DNA of 64,000 nucleotides from Nemophila menziesii (GCA_029959085.1 JARWIR010000024.1:13628296-13692295); one strand, 5' to 3'; positions 35,850 through 49,048 are shown, counted from the first letter of the stretch. Notes: generated from the sequence alone by a model not told the origin. Made by a program: numbers and translations.

Positions 35850-38030
35850 GGTATTAGGTAAGGGGCCCTTTGTCCCCCTTCTTTATTTGTATTACATCTC
35901 AAGTCCTTAATGTGTTGGTCAAAGATAAAATACATAATAATAAATTGGAGGGGCTTAAAATTAAGTAACACTGCCCTATCATTACTCATCTTCTATTTGT
36001 AGATGATAGCATATTTTTCTTAAATGCTACTTATAAGATATTGTTGATTTTATTCTTATAATGGAGGAATGTAGTAAAGCTACTGGTTTGTGTTAAAATA
36101 AGAACAAGTACGGGATTCTTTACAATCCCAGCCATATTAAATATATTATTTCTCAAAGATTAAATATGAATCAACTTGAATCTCTCGGCTCTTATATGGG
36201 CATACCTAATAATTTGAATAGAAATAAGTCTAGGGATTAAGTCAGTAATTTAAAGTCTTCCTAATTACTTCATGTCTACCTTCCTTATGTCTAAGAATAT
36301 TTGCAATACTATTAATGGTATAATAGCTAGATTTAAATGGGGAAAAATAATAAAAATACTATTCACCACTCCCTATGCTCCTCTAAATATGTGGGTGGGC
36401 AAGGTTTTAAAAATACCAACTTGATGGATATTTCTCTGCTGGAAAAACAAATTTGGAATATCTTACACAAACATGATTCCCTCCTCTATAAAATTCTACC
36501 AGGAAAATGTTTTCCTTTTTAGATGCCAAACTCGGCCAAACTCCATCTATAGGTTGGAGGAGTATTCTGGAAGGCAGGGAAGTTTTTATTAATGATATAA
36601 ATTGGAAACATGACAATGGTGAAACTATTAACATTCAAAAAGATAGATGGATAAATAATTGAAATGATGTGATTAAGCCTAGAAATATATCTTTAAATAA
36701 GGCTAAAGAATTGTTTAATCCTCATAATAAATCTTGGAATATAGATACATTGAATTCACAGTTGATCCCCATATTGTGAATACCATTTTTAATATGCTTA
36801 TTCCCTTTGTTGAATGTGTTGATTTTTGCATTAAGGCCAAAGATGGAAACTATTTTGTTAAATGCGCTTAATTTATACTTAAAAAGGAACAAGACGAGAG
36901 AACTTGGGTTAAAGCTTCTAATTCCAGTTCTACCTCTTATAATAATGACTCTGAGTTATGGAAAACTATTTGGCATATGAATTGTAACCCAATTCTTAGA
37001 AATTTCATCTCAAGATGCATAAAGAATAATCTGTCTACTGAGGTTGATCTCAATAATAAAAAATGTACTAAATTCAGAGTTTGTACATTATGTAATCAAG
37101 AGGATGAAACAGTTGAGTATTTGTTTGCTTGTCACTGGCTAAGGCTGTGTGGCACTCATCTCCTTTGACACTTTACACTAAGAATCAAAGTACATTCTCT
37201 ATTGGGAAATGGTTTTTGAAAACCATTGATGATATGAAAAAAACAATAATGTTAAAATATTTGCAGCCGAGATACTTAGTAACTTAGCTTGGCATATATG
37301 GAAAAGTAGGAACAGATTTGTGTTCAATAATATTATCCCATACCCTATATACAGTGCAAAAGGCTTATAAATCTTAAAATGAGTACCTTAAGAGTAATTT
37401 GAATCATAAATGGAATGAACTGAAGGATTAAAATGAACAAAATGATCAAAAAGATCGTAACAACCATAATAGCCTTAATAAGTAGTAGGGCCCTAGTAAA
37501 TAGTAACAAAATGGGTAGTAATATTAATTGGTTGTCCCCTTCTAATACTAATATTAATATAAACACCGATGCTTATTTTTTCCTTGTGGTATGTGCCATT
37601 GTATTTGTTGTCAGAAATTTTAAAGGAAATCTGGTGAAAGGAAAATCAAGGAAAATTTAGGCGCGAAATGTCATTGAAGCTGAACTTCAAGGAATTTTGT
37701 AGAGATGTGAAGTTGTTAAAAGTATCTCAAAAAAGAATGTTATTATAGAGAATGATTGCGAGTCTCTTATGAAACAATCAATTTCAAGAATCTCGTTTAT
37801 TAAATTCGATTGTTGTAATATTATTAAGTCTATTTGGAACGGCTGAACGATGTAACCCGACCTTTTCCTTCATATCACGCAAAGGCAACCGTGTGGCTAA
37901 TTTGGTCGCCAAACATACACTTTTGGACACAATGTTTGGTAATTGGAGTCGTTACCCTCCGCCCCATGTAGCTTTTCTTTTGCACCATGATTTAGCCCCT
38001 CGGGGTATCAGGTAATTTTAACGTGTAACC
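35850..38030 (+). pseudogene. 5'-truncated LINE: RT end, zf-RVT, RNase H remnant
   Basis: Starts inside RT with a G-P-L-C-P-P-like version of QGDPLSP (about 35862) and L-L-F-V-D-D-S-I-F-F-L near 35984-36020, the RT active site with F-V-D-D. The G-G-Q-G-F-K-N-T-N-L-M-D block (36390-36430) matches the GGLGFRD...N-ALLAKQ segment. A zf-RVT-like C-T-L-C-N-Q-E-D-E-T-V-E-Y-L-F-x-C-H block lies at 37084-37137. RNase H-like words follow from about 37550 (I-N-T-D-A; A-E-L-Q-G-I-L; E-N-D-C-E). Many stops and shifts. Related to, but separate from, the LINE at 45894-62625. Confidence 0.8.
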
Positions 38031-38356
38031 GCTTTATTATCTTTCTATATATAATCATTTGACAAGTCAGAAAATATATTTAAAATTGTGCTAATAGTCC
38101 CCGTGTTATGCTAAAGTAACAACAAAGAATAGACATTCTTATACTATGCTTCATTTTACAAGAAAGACTACATATTGGAAGCTTATATATATACTTGAGC
38201 TGAATATAATTCTTGAGGCCTCATATATTATTTGTCAATTACAATACACTGTAAAGGGTAAAAAAATTATATTACAAACCTATCCTATTACATTACTTAT
38301 ACTTTGCACTTAACAAAGTGGCACAAAATGAAAGTTTTATCTCACTCATCTGTAAT
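38031..38356. other. Downstream region of the receptor-like kinase gene
   Basis: AT-rich 3' flank of the minus-strand gene ending at 38357, probably holding its 3' UTR. No distinct polyadenylation signal was chosen. Confidence 0.5.
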
Positions 38357-41354
38357 TTATTTCGAGTTCAACAACATGCGCAACACAGTTTTCATCTTAG
38401 GCCTTGAATCTGGTGAGGCGTTAACACAGGCTATAGCAACCTTCAGAACTGCTAACATTTGTCTTTTAATAGCAAACGACGCTTTACTTGCATTAAAATC
38501 AAGAATCTTATCTGGCTCGGATGAGTTACTTAATACCCATTTACTCAATTCAGTTCCCTCACTAACCGCACACTTTCCCGTTAATAGCTCTAGCAAAACC
38601 ACTCCATAGCTGTAAACATTTCCAGCCATTGTCACTCTCATCGTATACGCGTACTCTGAAAACCAACAAACAAATGTTAGGAAACAAAACTTGAACAATG
38701 TACAAGCTGTAATAGTGTTGGCTAATATTGCAATAAAAACTAACTTGATGAGCTTAAAAAGAAAAACTTGAACAACATAACTAAATGAAATCATAACCTG
38801 GAGGTGTATAACCAACAGATCCGGCAACAGTTGAAAGGCTACCAGTACCCTTCGAAGGATCAATAACCTTGCAAAGCTCAATATCTCCAATAAGCGGCTC
38901 ATTTTGTGACTTCAACAAAATGCTTCGACTTGACAAGTCGAGTAAAAGAATAGGACCGGAATTACATCCATGTAGAAAAGCTAATCCTTGAGCCACTCCA
39001 ATGGCTACACTATAACGACTTGCCCAATCCAATGAACTTCCCAAGCTACCATGAAGAGCGTCGAATAACATACCATTAGGGGTATATTCGTAAAACAGAT
39101 ACGCACTATCAACTGTTAAAACGTAAGCCAAAGGAATCATCACATTAGAATTATTTAATTTTCCGAGAATTTCAAGCTCCTCTCCGAATCGTTCATGATT
39201 ACCTAATTGAAGTATCTTGTGACTCCAATTAAGTTTCTTAACGAAATAGCTTGATTCAGATGGCATAACAGCTTTATAATAGGTAGAGAATTTTGTCTTC
39301 AAGATGACATTAGCACTATCAGCTACTTCTTCCATGGCTTTCATAAAGTCAATGTTTGACTTATGAATTCCATTTGATGTCAACATATTTCCTCGGATGA
39401 GCTGAGGCAGTGAAAGCTCTTCCTCAGCGTGCAATTGTTTGTCTTTATGAAATCTTCTGCATATAAACACTGTGAGTAACGCGAATAAACCTGCAGTGAA
39501 TGAAGCTGCAGCTATAGCTATAAAAACACCAACAAGAATGGTTTTCTGCTTCTTCTTCTTCTCTATAGGGGTAGAATTTGATGTCGAGTTAGTAAGATAC
39601 TTATTTCCACTTGTTTCAACCCTAACAAAAGCTTTAAATGATGGAATTTCTCCAGATAGTTGATTATTCGAAAGCATAAGTTCGGATAAGCCCGGCATTT
39701 TAGTCAAAAAATCTGGGATTTCGCCGGTAAACTTATTGTTTGAAAGATCCAAACCCTCAAGATCCTTTAAAAATAAAGTGTTCGGAATCAATCCTTCAAA
39801 GCGATTTGTGCTGAGATTCAAAGCGATTTGCAATGAGCGTGGCATAGTTGGAATATCACCACCGAGTTGATTTTCTCCAAGTTGAAGTTCCAAAAGACTC
39901 TGTAACTGACCAATGGAAACAGGTATCGAACCATTAAGATTATTTCTGCGCAAATCCAAGTTCGTAAGGTTTCGCAAACTCGAAATATTAAATGGGATTA
40001 CACCATTTAACGAATTCCCACTCAAATTCAGCCTCTCAAGTATAAATAACCGTGTCAACTCATTTGGGATTTCTCCGCCAATATTATTTTGCTGAAGCTT
40101 CAACTCCTGAAGTTTAGTTAGCCCACCTAACTCAGCAGGTATACCACCCGTGAATCTATTCTGAGCTAAGTTCAGAAGCGCCAATTTCCGGCAAAAACCA
40201 ATCTCAGGTGGTATTTGCCCCACCAAAGTATTGTTATCAAGTTCCAAATATATCAAATTCTGCAAGTTTTTGAACGAGTCTGATGCGAGTTGCCCAGTAA
40301 GAGAATTTCCACCTAATCTTAATCGAACCAAGCTTGAAGATATATTTCTAGGTATCGATCCCTCCAAGTTATTGTAAGATAAATCTACCGCTATCAAATT
40401 TGTCCCCGACAAAATATCCTCCGGGATTGTACCGTTTAAGCTATTATAACTAAGGTCTAAATTCCTCAAGTACTTAGTGATCCCAATCGGAATATTTCCA
40501 GTAAATTTATTCTGATTCGCTGCGAATCGAGATAAAACTTTGAAATTCACTAGATACTGTGGAATTACGCCGCTCAAATTATTGGATGACAAGATTAAGT
40601 TATTTAAATTCAATAACTCTCCAAATTTCTCAGGAATAGAGCCTAATAGATGGTTAGAACTAAGATCAATCAGGCTTAAACTTTTATAATTTGCCATTTG
40701 TTCAGGGATTTGGCCTTCGAATCCATTATTCGACAACTGAATCCCCTCTAAGAAATTTGATTTTCCAAATTGCGTAGGAATATGACCATGAAACCTATTA
40801 TAACTCAAGATTAAGTTCTTGATAGAATCCAATCCATCGAATTGAGTAGTAATAGTACCAACCATTAAATTATGAGCCAAATCTAAATACTCTAACTTAA
40901 CAAAACCATTAAAGCTAGGCAAAGAAATTGAAATTCTATTCTTACTTAAAATCAACACTTTTAAATTCGCTCGACAACTACTGATCATAAACTCATTTGG
41001 GATTGTGCTAAAATGATTGTTGGACAGATCAAGTGACTCTAAAGTATTAATTTCGCAAAGAAGAGGAAGAATATTTGAAGAAGATATGGAGAACATAGAG
41101 AAATTGAGTTTGTTAATGGAAGAGTTATGAAGACTGCATGATACACCTTTCCATGAATTACATGGATTTGAATCTTTACTTACCGATTTCCATGCAAATG
41201 AAGAAGCTGTATCGTTTTGAAGCCACTCATACAAATTTTTCATGATCGTAGTTTGATTTTGTTGCAGCTGAGCATCAGATGATGAAACCAGAAGAAGAAA
41301 TACGAAGATGTTGATGAAAAGTATAGCGGTTGTACTATGTGCATGTTTTCCCAT
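38357..41354 (-). CDS. Leucine-rich-repeat receptor-like (pseudo)kinase
   Basis: Two exons: 41354-38798 and 38655-38357, with a 142-bp GT-AG intron (38797-38656) that splits a Glu codon in ...Y-T-P-P-E-Y-A-Y-T. The protein is 951 residues. It has a signal peptide (about 1-28), an N-terminal cap ending W-K-G-V-S-C (~68-73), about 20 leucine-rich repeats (~100-575), a transmembrane helix (~605-632) and a kinase-like domain (~680-948). The latter resembles the PXC3 (At2g41820)/At1g34420 group, with D-L-S-S-R-S-I-L-L and G-S-V-G-Y-T-P-P-E-Y-A-Y-T-M-R-V-T. The glycine loop is not recognisable. HRD reads L-L-D, its Lys and Asn are Ser, and DFG reads D-I-E. The VAIK-type Lys (~706) remains. It is thus likely a weak or dead kinase acting at the plasma membrane as a receptor; the ligand is unknown. 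It is intact and unbroken, unlike everything around it. Confidence 0.93.
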
Positions 41355-41486
41355 TTTTTCGGTTATGGTTAGGAGTTGTATTACAAAGCAATAATGGAAT
41401 TTGGAAAGCTGAAAAAGGGGAAGATTGGTGAAGAATTAAATAGCAGTGACAAGTGATGTGTTACTGAGTAAAAGACTAAAATCTCA

Positions 41487-41493
41487 CTTTATA
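41487..41493 (-). promoter_or_regulatory. Possible TATA box of the receptor-like kinase
   Basis: TATAAAG on the minus strand (context CCTTATAAAGTGAG) lies about 135 bases before the ATG at 41354, a usual distance for a plant TATA box with a ~100-base leader. Confidence 0.5.
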
Positions 41494-43399
41494 AGGCTGT
41501 TCAGATGGTCAGAATTTTTGTTCAGTAAAATTAAAATATGAAGATTTAATGAGAGATTGTTTAATTATTCCATATCAAAAATTAAATATCTATAGTTTTC
41601 TTTAGTGACAAATACTTTTAAAAAGGTGTGGTCAACCCACTGACAGGAGGCTGGATCCGCTCCTACTAATGCGGAATTAGAATTTTAATTTGAGTTATTA
41701 GTATATTTTTAATTAAATTAAAGTTTTATTGAAAAATAGTTTTAAAAAAATAGCGAAAGTTAAATCTTCATGAGTAAAAGACCGTGGTAGTTTTAAGAAT
41801 GGATTTTGTCACATGGTTTGGAACTACCTGAAAATTTTTTGAGGTGAACTATCCATTTGACTATCGAGTGTCAAACGTGTATCTGAAGATATTAGTTAAG
41901 AATAGACTTGAGTCGCTTATCAGTCTGGCGTAATATGTTGATCCACCTAATTATCTAGTGAAGAGCAATTATTAGGGATGTGAGCGGTGTTTGGTACCTA
42001 AAATTGTGTATATAATTACGACTATTTTTAGTCTCAAATGAAAGGTAAGAAAAAAATATTTATTAGTTTTGTGTAGGATTGAAAATAGCAAATAATTACA
42101 ATCAAATATAAAAATATATCAAAACAAAAAGTATAGACTCGAGATAAAAAAATCAGAACCAAATTATTCAATCTTTAATGATAAGACATTATCCAAACAA
42201 TCTCATCCTATCCCAACCATGACGAGAGATATTGTGGAGCTTTTTGTTCCACATAACTGGCACATCAACTCGCTAAATGTGTCTTCTCTTTTTAATCGAA
42301 AGTACCTCTTATATCAAAATATGTACGTCAAAATATCAACTAATATCAATAGTATCGGTGTCACATGATAGTATTTTGGTTAATTGGGAGATTGGTGATC
42401 TCACCCAGTGACAAAACAAACTGTTGCATATCTTTTGTTTCGGAAACTTTTACCAATAAGTCTTGGAAACCTCTCCTCGATACCCAAACAACCCACCCTA
42501 TTACATTATTTTTGGTCAACTAAAATTTCATTATAGCCAAACAAAGATAAATACAAATGTCTAAAAACATGAAAGAAAATAACCTATAAATATGCATAAT
42601 AAAACCAACACTCATATGATTCGTTCAATTTATTCCAGTCCTTTTAAGTCTTCCCGTAAAAATAAACAAGCTTATTTGAATTGTCATTAGAACCAAACAA
42701 ATTGTGTCTAATATGTTTTGATAAATCATCCGTAATACATTTTTTTTATTTGATGCCAAGAAAGATTTAAAACTAATAAAAATAGATAAAAACTAAAAAT
42801 CTCTAAAATTTATTCCCCATACACCAGAAATTATTTCTTGGTGATTCTTATCACCAGATTCATGGCGGTTTCAAGGCAAAGCTAGGGCTTAATGGCAGAT
42901 CTGAAATATTGAATCTCTCAGATTCAAACAGATCTTTAATGGAAGAAGAGATTTTATGACATTCAAGATCCAATGGCCCTCGGCTTTTGAAGTTTCAAAT
43001 CTGTTCAAGATCGGGAAATAAACGGATATTCAATGGCAGAGAAATTATGGATCTCTAATGGTAGGCGCGATCAATATTTAATGGAGATATCATGGAGCTT
43101 TGGTGGAGGAGGGGTCGTGGAGCTTATTGGCAAGATCTGAGTAGAGTTTCCATGAATTTTTGAAACAATAAAAGTTACAACATTGTTCATGGACGACGAT
43201 TGCTCGCTGACATTGCACTGCTAACGTCAGTGTCAATTTTTTTTATTTGAATTTCATTAGTCTTTTTGTTAGTAATTTTATTATTATTTTAAATATTCTT
43301 TTCAAATTATCATGTAATTCAATTAAAATCATTTTTCATAAATATATATTAATTAGTTTTTTATTTTGTTAATGTTATAATTAAAAAATGCTAAATACC

Positions 43400-43660
43400 C
43401 AATATGCTCAGTGATTTACTCACTTGATCTTTTTTTAGCTCAATGATATTGCTTACTCGGAGATTTTGCTCAGTACTTTTTCCTACTCAACAATTTTTCT
43501 TAGTGATTTTGCGTACCTGCTCGGTAATTTGTAGAGTGGAGGTGTCGGCGGTTCTGATATGGCGGTGTTAGTCGGTGATCGATGGTTGTTGGTAAACAGT
43601 GTCGGTACTTAGTGATTCTCTAAGCATTTTCTTAGTGATTCTATTGGTCTTATATATTTT
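43400..43660 (+). repeat. Degenerate tandem repeat (CTCAGTGATTTT-like)
   Basis: Words such as CTCAGTGATTTACTCACTTG, CTCAATGATATTGCTTACTC, CTTAGTGATTTTGCGTACCT and CTTAGTGATTCTATTGG recur every 22-28 bases. A decayed minisatellite; no coding content. Confidence 0.55.
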
Positions 43661-44591
43661 TTCTTTATGTGGTTTGTTTTATTTGAGAGTATTTTAGTAG
43701 TGGCTACACATAAGATTTTATTTGGCCTTTAAGAAGAAGATTTTTCCCTTACCTCCTTATGTGTAATTAAATTTGTGATCAAAGTCCAATGGGTCAATCA
43801 CCCTTTGTATTGCCACCCAATCCGTCGTCTTGTTCTTCTTAATCAAAAGTAAAAAAAGTAATATTACACTTACGTTTAAATAAGTTAATCTCATTTTTAC
43901 TATTACAAATATTATGAATAGGCTTGATATGTTCAGTGAAAATAACATTCAAAACGTTCGAGCAAACGTTTTCACCATGACATACAAACTCTAGTATTAA
44001 TCTGGTACTTAGCATACTTACGTGACTCATATAGGTTCTGCTTCCAAAGAAGATAAAGGAGCAAACTTTCAAGTCATCTCATCGATTTACCAGTGTGGTT
44101 CCTAGTAATACATGCAACAGAAGCACGATTATTAGATAAATCACGAGTTGAATCAGAATCACAAAAATCATATTTAATAGGTAGTGCATTCCATCCATTG
44201 AAAGACTTACCACCCAATATTGTTAACTTGTTGAATCAGGGATGAAATTGATGGGTCACCATGGCTAGAAAACTATTAGAGGCAGATAAGGGGAATTATT
44301 GACGACGTCTCGGTGTTAAGAAAGACATTGTCTTTGAACTAGTCATTGGTAAACTCGACATTAATCAAAGTACCCAAAGGATTCAGAAGTGTCACTCAAA
44401 ATTTGTCGTTTAGTTTCCTTTTGTTCATGTTTTTCATAAATTTCTTATTTTTTCGGATACTCGTTGCTTAATGTCATTGTATTTCGTGAGAATTGCTTTA
44501 GTGGTAATGTGTCAGTGTATAGTTTAGCCATATCTGATTTGGATATTAACTAGTTAATTTATATTTTATTCAACTATGCATATATAAAATT

Positions 44592-44783
44592 GAGTAATGA
44601 TATGTGTCACCCCTTTTTGGTTCACCCTTATATCACCTCCTACATGGATGTTTAAAACACCAATCAGAATGATTCTCTTTCCTAATTATTTTTTTTCTCT
44701 CTCCTTTATTTATTGACATATAAGGTGACACATAAGGGGTGATACAAGGGTGATGCAAAAAGGGGTGACAAATATCATTACTC
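44592..44783. mobile_element. Mutator-type MITE, 192 bp
   Basis: The ends GAGTAATGATATGTGTCACC and GGTGACAAATATCATTACTC start inverted repeats of about 45 bases with few mismatches. It is flanked by a perfect 9-bp duplication, TATAAAATT (44583-44591 and 44784-44792). Nine-base duplications are typical of Mutator-like elements. No ORF. Confidence 0.93.
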
Positions 44784-44793
44784 TATAAAATTA

Positions 44794-45019
44794 TACTTTA
44801 TCCGTCCCAAAAATAATGTCTATTTAATTTTTCACATAAATTAAAAATACATTTATTACCTCACCATTACTAAAATATTTCTAATAAAATGTCTTGATAT
44901 TTTAAATATTCATTGAAAATATAAATTTAAATTTTTTAATAAAAGTAAAAGTGAAAAAAATAAGATAAAATGTCATAAAATTTTAATTACATATTATATT
45001 TGGAACGGATGGAGGAGTA
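44794..45019. mobile_element. Stowaway-like MITE, ~226 bp
   Basis: Starts TACTTTATCCGTCCCAAAAA and ends TTGGAACGGATGGAGGAGTA. These are the typical Stowaway/Tc1-mariner termini (CTCCGTCCC...GGGACGGAG) with TA at both edges. Centre AT-rich, no ORF. It abuts the preceding MITE with a one-base gap after that element's duplication. Confidence 0.85.
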
Positions 45020-45874
45020 ATAATAATCTAAAAGTAATAATAATCTAAAAATGGCAATATTGAAAGATTTGGGTGTAATTTTTTCCATTTTAAAATTATA
45101 ATTATCTCAAATATCTTTTGATGAAAAATAAATAAATTTAAAATTACAGTTCTTTATTTATTATTCAAAGTATGGATAAGAATAGTTTTTGCTTTCATAT
45201 TTAGAGAGGAAATGATGAAATTTTGAACAAAAAAAAAAAAAAAAAAGAGGAAGGATGAAAGGATAAGAATTGTTTAGATATACTATCTGAAAGGGAAAAA
45301 GAGGTTTGGAAAATGTTGGACGTGGTTGGGGTGGCATTGACTTGACTAAATTAATGTTGAGACAAAGGAGAGTTGTTGTTGGAGAAGTGATTCAATTATT
45401 TATTCGTTGGTTGATTGACTATAACAGAGACATGTCAGTGTGGATTGTTTGTTTGTTTTGTGGAATTCTACGTTCAAAGTTTTTTGGGTCTTTGTCGTGG
45501 CCCATAATTTGGAAGGGGAGCCCACAATTAATTAATCGACCTGGACGCACAAAGTCTTTTGAAAGAAATACGCGTTATGGTGGCCCAACACTTGACTCGA
45601 CGTCGTCTATCATGCTCAAATTCTTTGTACCGTGTTTGAAGGTTTTTATTCCAGTGATGGATATTAATAATATCCGGGCTAACCCGAACATCTATGAATA
45701 ATAAATGTGGGACCTTTTTAGTTACATGTATAAGTAACCAAAATAAATATATCTTTTTTCACTCCTTATTCCTTGATTAATGATTATAATTATTATATAT
45801 ATATGCTAGGTCTGGCTTGTTTCCAAAGGCACGATATAAAATAATTTTTTTACTAATAATTATAAATCATACTC
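45020..45874. other. Stretch without a recognisable gene
   Basis: AT-rich, with an A-run at 45229-45246. A 131-codon ORF (45306-45701) has no recognised domain; I cannot tell whether it is real. Confidence 0.5.
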
Positions 45875-45893
45875 AATATATAATAAAACTTAC
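45875..45893. repeat. Target-site duplication of the plus-strand LINE (5' side)
   Basis: AATATATAATAAAACTTAC is repeated exactly at 62626-62644. Two of its leading A bases at the right copy may belong to the poly(A) tail, so the true length is 17-19 bases. Confidence 0.9.
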
Positions 45894-47261
45894 GAATCTA
45901 CTTTTTCCTCAACTTTCTCTCTCTAAATCTTTTTTTACTGTTTTTCCTTCTTCTTCGCTGACGGTTTGACCACTGTTGACTTTACATCAAAATGTTTCTT
46001 CAGACTTTCCTTTTCTTTCTCCTTGCTTTTTTCAGGTTTTCCTTAGATATGATTAGTTTCACCCATGACCCAGGCCCAAAGTTACTTTTGAATTTTCTCT
46101 GTGACTTACGAAGGGGAAGTTTGTTCGATAGTGAGCTTCTTTCTCACATGCACATGCTTATTATCATAGGATTTGACTACTTAAAGGTGAAAGACTCCTT
46201 CAATGTCTTCTATTTCATCATTCATGATAGATTGAACACATGCAAAGAGAGCTTGTGGTGATTGTGATGTTTTTGGTTAATGGTGTGTATTTTAATCTTA
46301 GATTAAGCACTGAGATCAATAAATCTTCTTCTATTAACAAAGTAAAAGAGTTTGACTTGCAAGCTTACTTGCTCTATCTCGATAATTTTATGATCCGTGA
46401 TATGTTGAATTTGGATATTATATCTGCAATATTATTAAAGGTATTGTATTACCGTTATCTTCATATTGTGCTTCATGCTTATCAGACCACCAAGATTTCT
46501 AATTATCAATCTATTAGGTACAAGAATAACATAACAATTACGCTCTCTTGTCTCCTTAATTGTTCTTTTTTATTTGGTCCATCTTTAATCCATATATATA
46601 TATATTGATTTTGCGTTTCTTGTTCTTCTACCTTGTATCATAATTCTTTCTTGGAATCTATGTGGTATATCTGTTTAATATCATCCTATGATACCTGTTA
46701 TGAGATTTTACTTTATATTCACTCCACCTATAAGACGAAATGGCGTGTCTCCATCTGCAATTATATAGCATATTTTGTCTCTAGATCAGAGATTAACAAA
46801 AAGATCTACCATACGCGTGTAGTGTTAAAGGTTACCTTTAATCTTGATTCCCTCAATTTACCGGCGGATATCTTTACGAAGATTCTATTCCTTTTATTTA
46901 TTATTTATCACTGGACAATCAAGGATTTTGTTGATCAGCTATCTCTTACTGACGTTTTTTATTGGTGTATTATTATATTGGAATATATGATGCCTACTAT
47001 GTGGGATAGATTCTATATCCATGCTTATCTAGAGAATTTGTCAAGATATACTCAGCCTTTCTCTTTATATCCCAATTATACAATAGTTGCACGTTTATTA
47101 CAAGTGTCAATAATGGATTCATGGCTTAAGGCAGCTAGAAGAAATTAGACGCTTCAAGTTCTTCTTTCTTCTGCTATCTCTGTATACTTGGGGTTGATTT
47201 ATCAAACTACGGTCATTATTCAAAACTCCACTTACAATATCTTCACAACATGAGCTCTAAT
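45894..47261 (+). other. LINE 5' region with unexplained open frames
   Basis: About 1.37 kb before ORF1. One frame stays open from about 46240 to 47148 apart from a single TGA at 46606-46608, long for AT-rich leader DNA. An 89-codon ORF at 45992-46261 overlaps it in another frame. The hydrophobic, Ile/Leu/Tyr-rich products match nothing I know. They may be chance, decayed captured sequence, or an older insertion. Confidence 0.5.
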
Positions 47262-49048
47262 ATGGCATCTAAGTCCAACCATTTCCTTCCCCTTGCCTGT
47301 ACCAAAAACGAGAATCTTCTGAAGCTTGAGTCCCTCTCCCTGCCCACTAAAACTTCCTCTACTAAGCCTATTATTTAAGAATTCAATTTCTTTGCTCGTA
47401 TTATCTCCGATAGGGCTATTGGATTTGGTACCTTTTGTAAAGTTTTTTTAGACTCCTTGGGTATCAAGGGAAGAATTATTTTCGAGGAGTTACAGACTAA
47501 TATCATTAAACTTACACTTGATCGAGAGGAGGAGGCAGAACGCTTATATTTCATCAGGCCCTGTTTGGTTAATGGGATGCATATCCTCATTGTCAAGGTT
47601 GAAGCAAACTCCAAGTTAAACGAGATTGACTTGGTTACATCTTTAGTTTGAATCTATGGTTTAGCAGGGATTCAGAACAATCTTAATGTTATTGAGGCAT
47701 TTGGGAGCTACATAGGAGAAGTGGTTGAAGTTGATTATCCAGTTGCAGACACTGATGACCTCAAGTTCATCAGATTTAGAGTTGATTTTGATACTAACGA
47801 ACCAATCAAAACAAGTGTGTATTTAAAGCAACTTGATGGTCTTGCATGTGTTGGTTTTATCTATGAAATTATAGGACTCTTTTGTTTTAATTGTGGGAGA
47901 TTAGGCCATAATAAAATAGGGTGTGACACAACTATGGTAAGGCCTCGCTGTAATGATGGTTTAACTATTTTTTTAATTGGTCTAAAGAGCTTGTTATTAG
48001 AATTGAGTATAGTGTGTTTCATATCTTGTATAGAAGGGATCAATGGGGTAATTTCGATGAGATAATTCGTTTTCATCCTTTTAGACGCCAAGATGGAGAT
48101 AATGATGATGATGATGGAGGGTCAAATAATGGTAACAATGCTCTTCTACATAATATTCAGTTTAGTACTATTTCTTTACCAAATCAGTCTGCACCTAAAG
48201 AAGGGAAATCAAGAAATAAAAAAGCTGAAAGCGAATCATCTAAGAGGAAACGTGAGAACTCTGAGTTACTTGAGGAAATTTATAACAAAGCTACTACCTT
48301 TGATGGACCTTTTGAGCTCTCAGAGAAGAATTATCCTACTATTTTCAAATTTTTTAGTGAAGAATTAGGCGACGTGGGTATGAGTATTATTGTAAGCAAT
48401 CAAGCTATTAACAAAGTTTTAAGTGCTCGAGAGATAGATGTGGATGATATGCATCGCAAATTTACTCAAGACGGGGAATACTATAAGGAACATGGTGGAC
48501 ATTCGAACCCTGTGATTATTTCTTCTTCAGATAATCCTAGCACCAACATGTTAAACTCAAATTCTGTGAATTTCAACCAGCTTATTCCAGCTCCTGCACA
48601 AGATCATGGTGCTCCTGTAACTACTGAAAATCTCATAGGGAAAGTCGATGCAGCGAAAGAAGATGTGAAAGGGAAGAAGGTTGTAGAGTATGATGACTTT
48701 GAGGGCAAGTCTTTTGAACCAGATGAGGAATCTCTTAATTCACAGTTTATTCATTTCAGCCAGTTTGCGAGGAAGGATGATTACAATAGGAGAACTTGGT
48801 CCACTAAACTAAGATGCAGAGTATTTAGTCCAAAATAAAATTATTCTTGGCCAAAATATTTGAATAGAAAGACAGCACATGCGCCTCTCCAGTTGGGTTT
48901 AACAAACAAAGTTCAAAAGATTAACGAAGATGACTTTAACTTGATGGTAAGACGCATTAATGATATGCAAGTGTTTGTGGAAGAGTTATATATGAGATTT
49001 TACGCAGTGAAAGATCAAATTATCAATGCTGAAAAAAGGAGGAGATGA
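47262..49048 (+). pseudogene. LINE ORF1: DUF4283 Gag with zinc knuckle
   Basis: From ATG 47262 one frame runs to 48065 with stops near 47376 and 47649. It then continues in a second frame from about 48014 to 49048 with a stop at 48836-48838. The first part resembles DUF4283 (F-C-K-V-F-L-D-S-L, then L-T-L-D-R-E-E-E-A-E and Y-F-I-R-P-C-L-V-N-G). The zinc knuckle C-F-N-C-G-R-L-G-H-N-K-I-G-C (47881-47922) follows. The tail is acidic and Ser/Lys-rich. It would coat the LINE RNA; it is now non-functional. Confidence 0.85.

Larger units (their letters stand above)
41355..44591. other. Upstream region and stretch without a gene
   Basis: The receptor-like kinase promoter occupies the left part. The rest is AT-rich. 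Around 42850-43100 a loose repeat of AATGG and AGATCT words occurs. 43400-43660 holds degenerate repeats. Short ORFs at 43757-44072 (-) have no recognisable motif. Confidence 0.5.

Noticed and set aside
45306..45701. 131-codon ORF as a host gene
   Set aside because: No domain, no intron or promoter evidence, and it lies between MITEs and a LINE.
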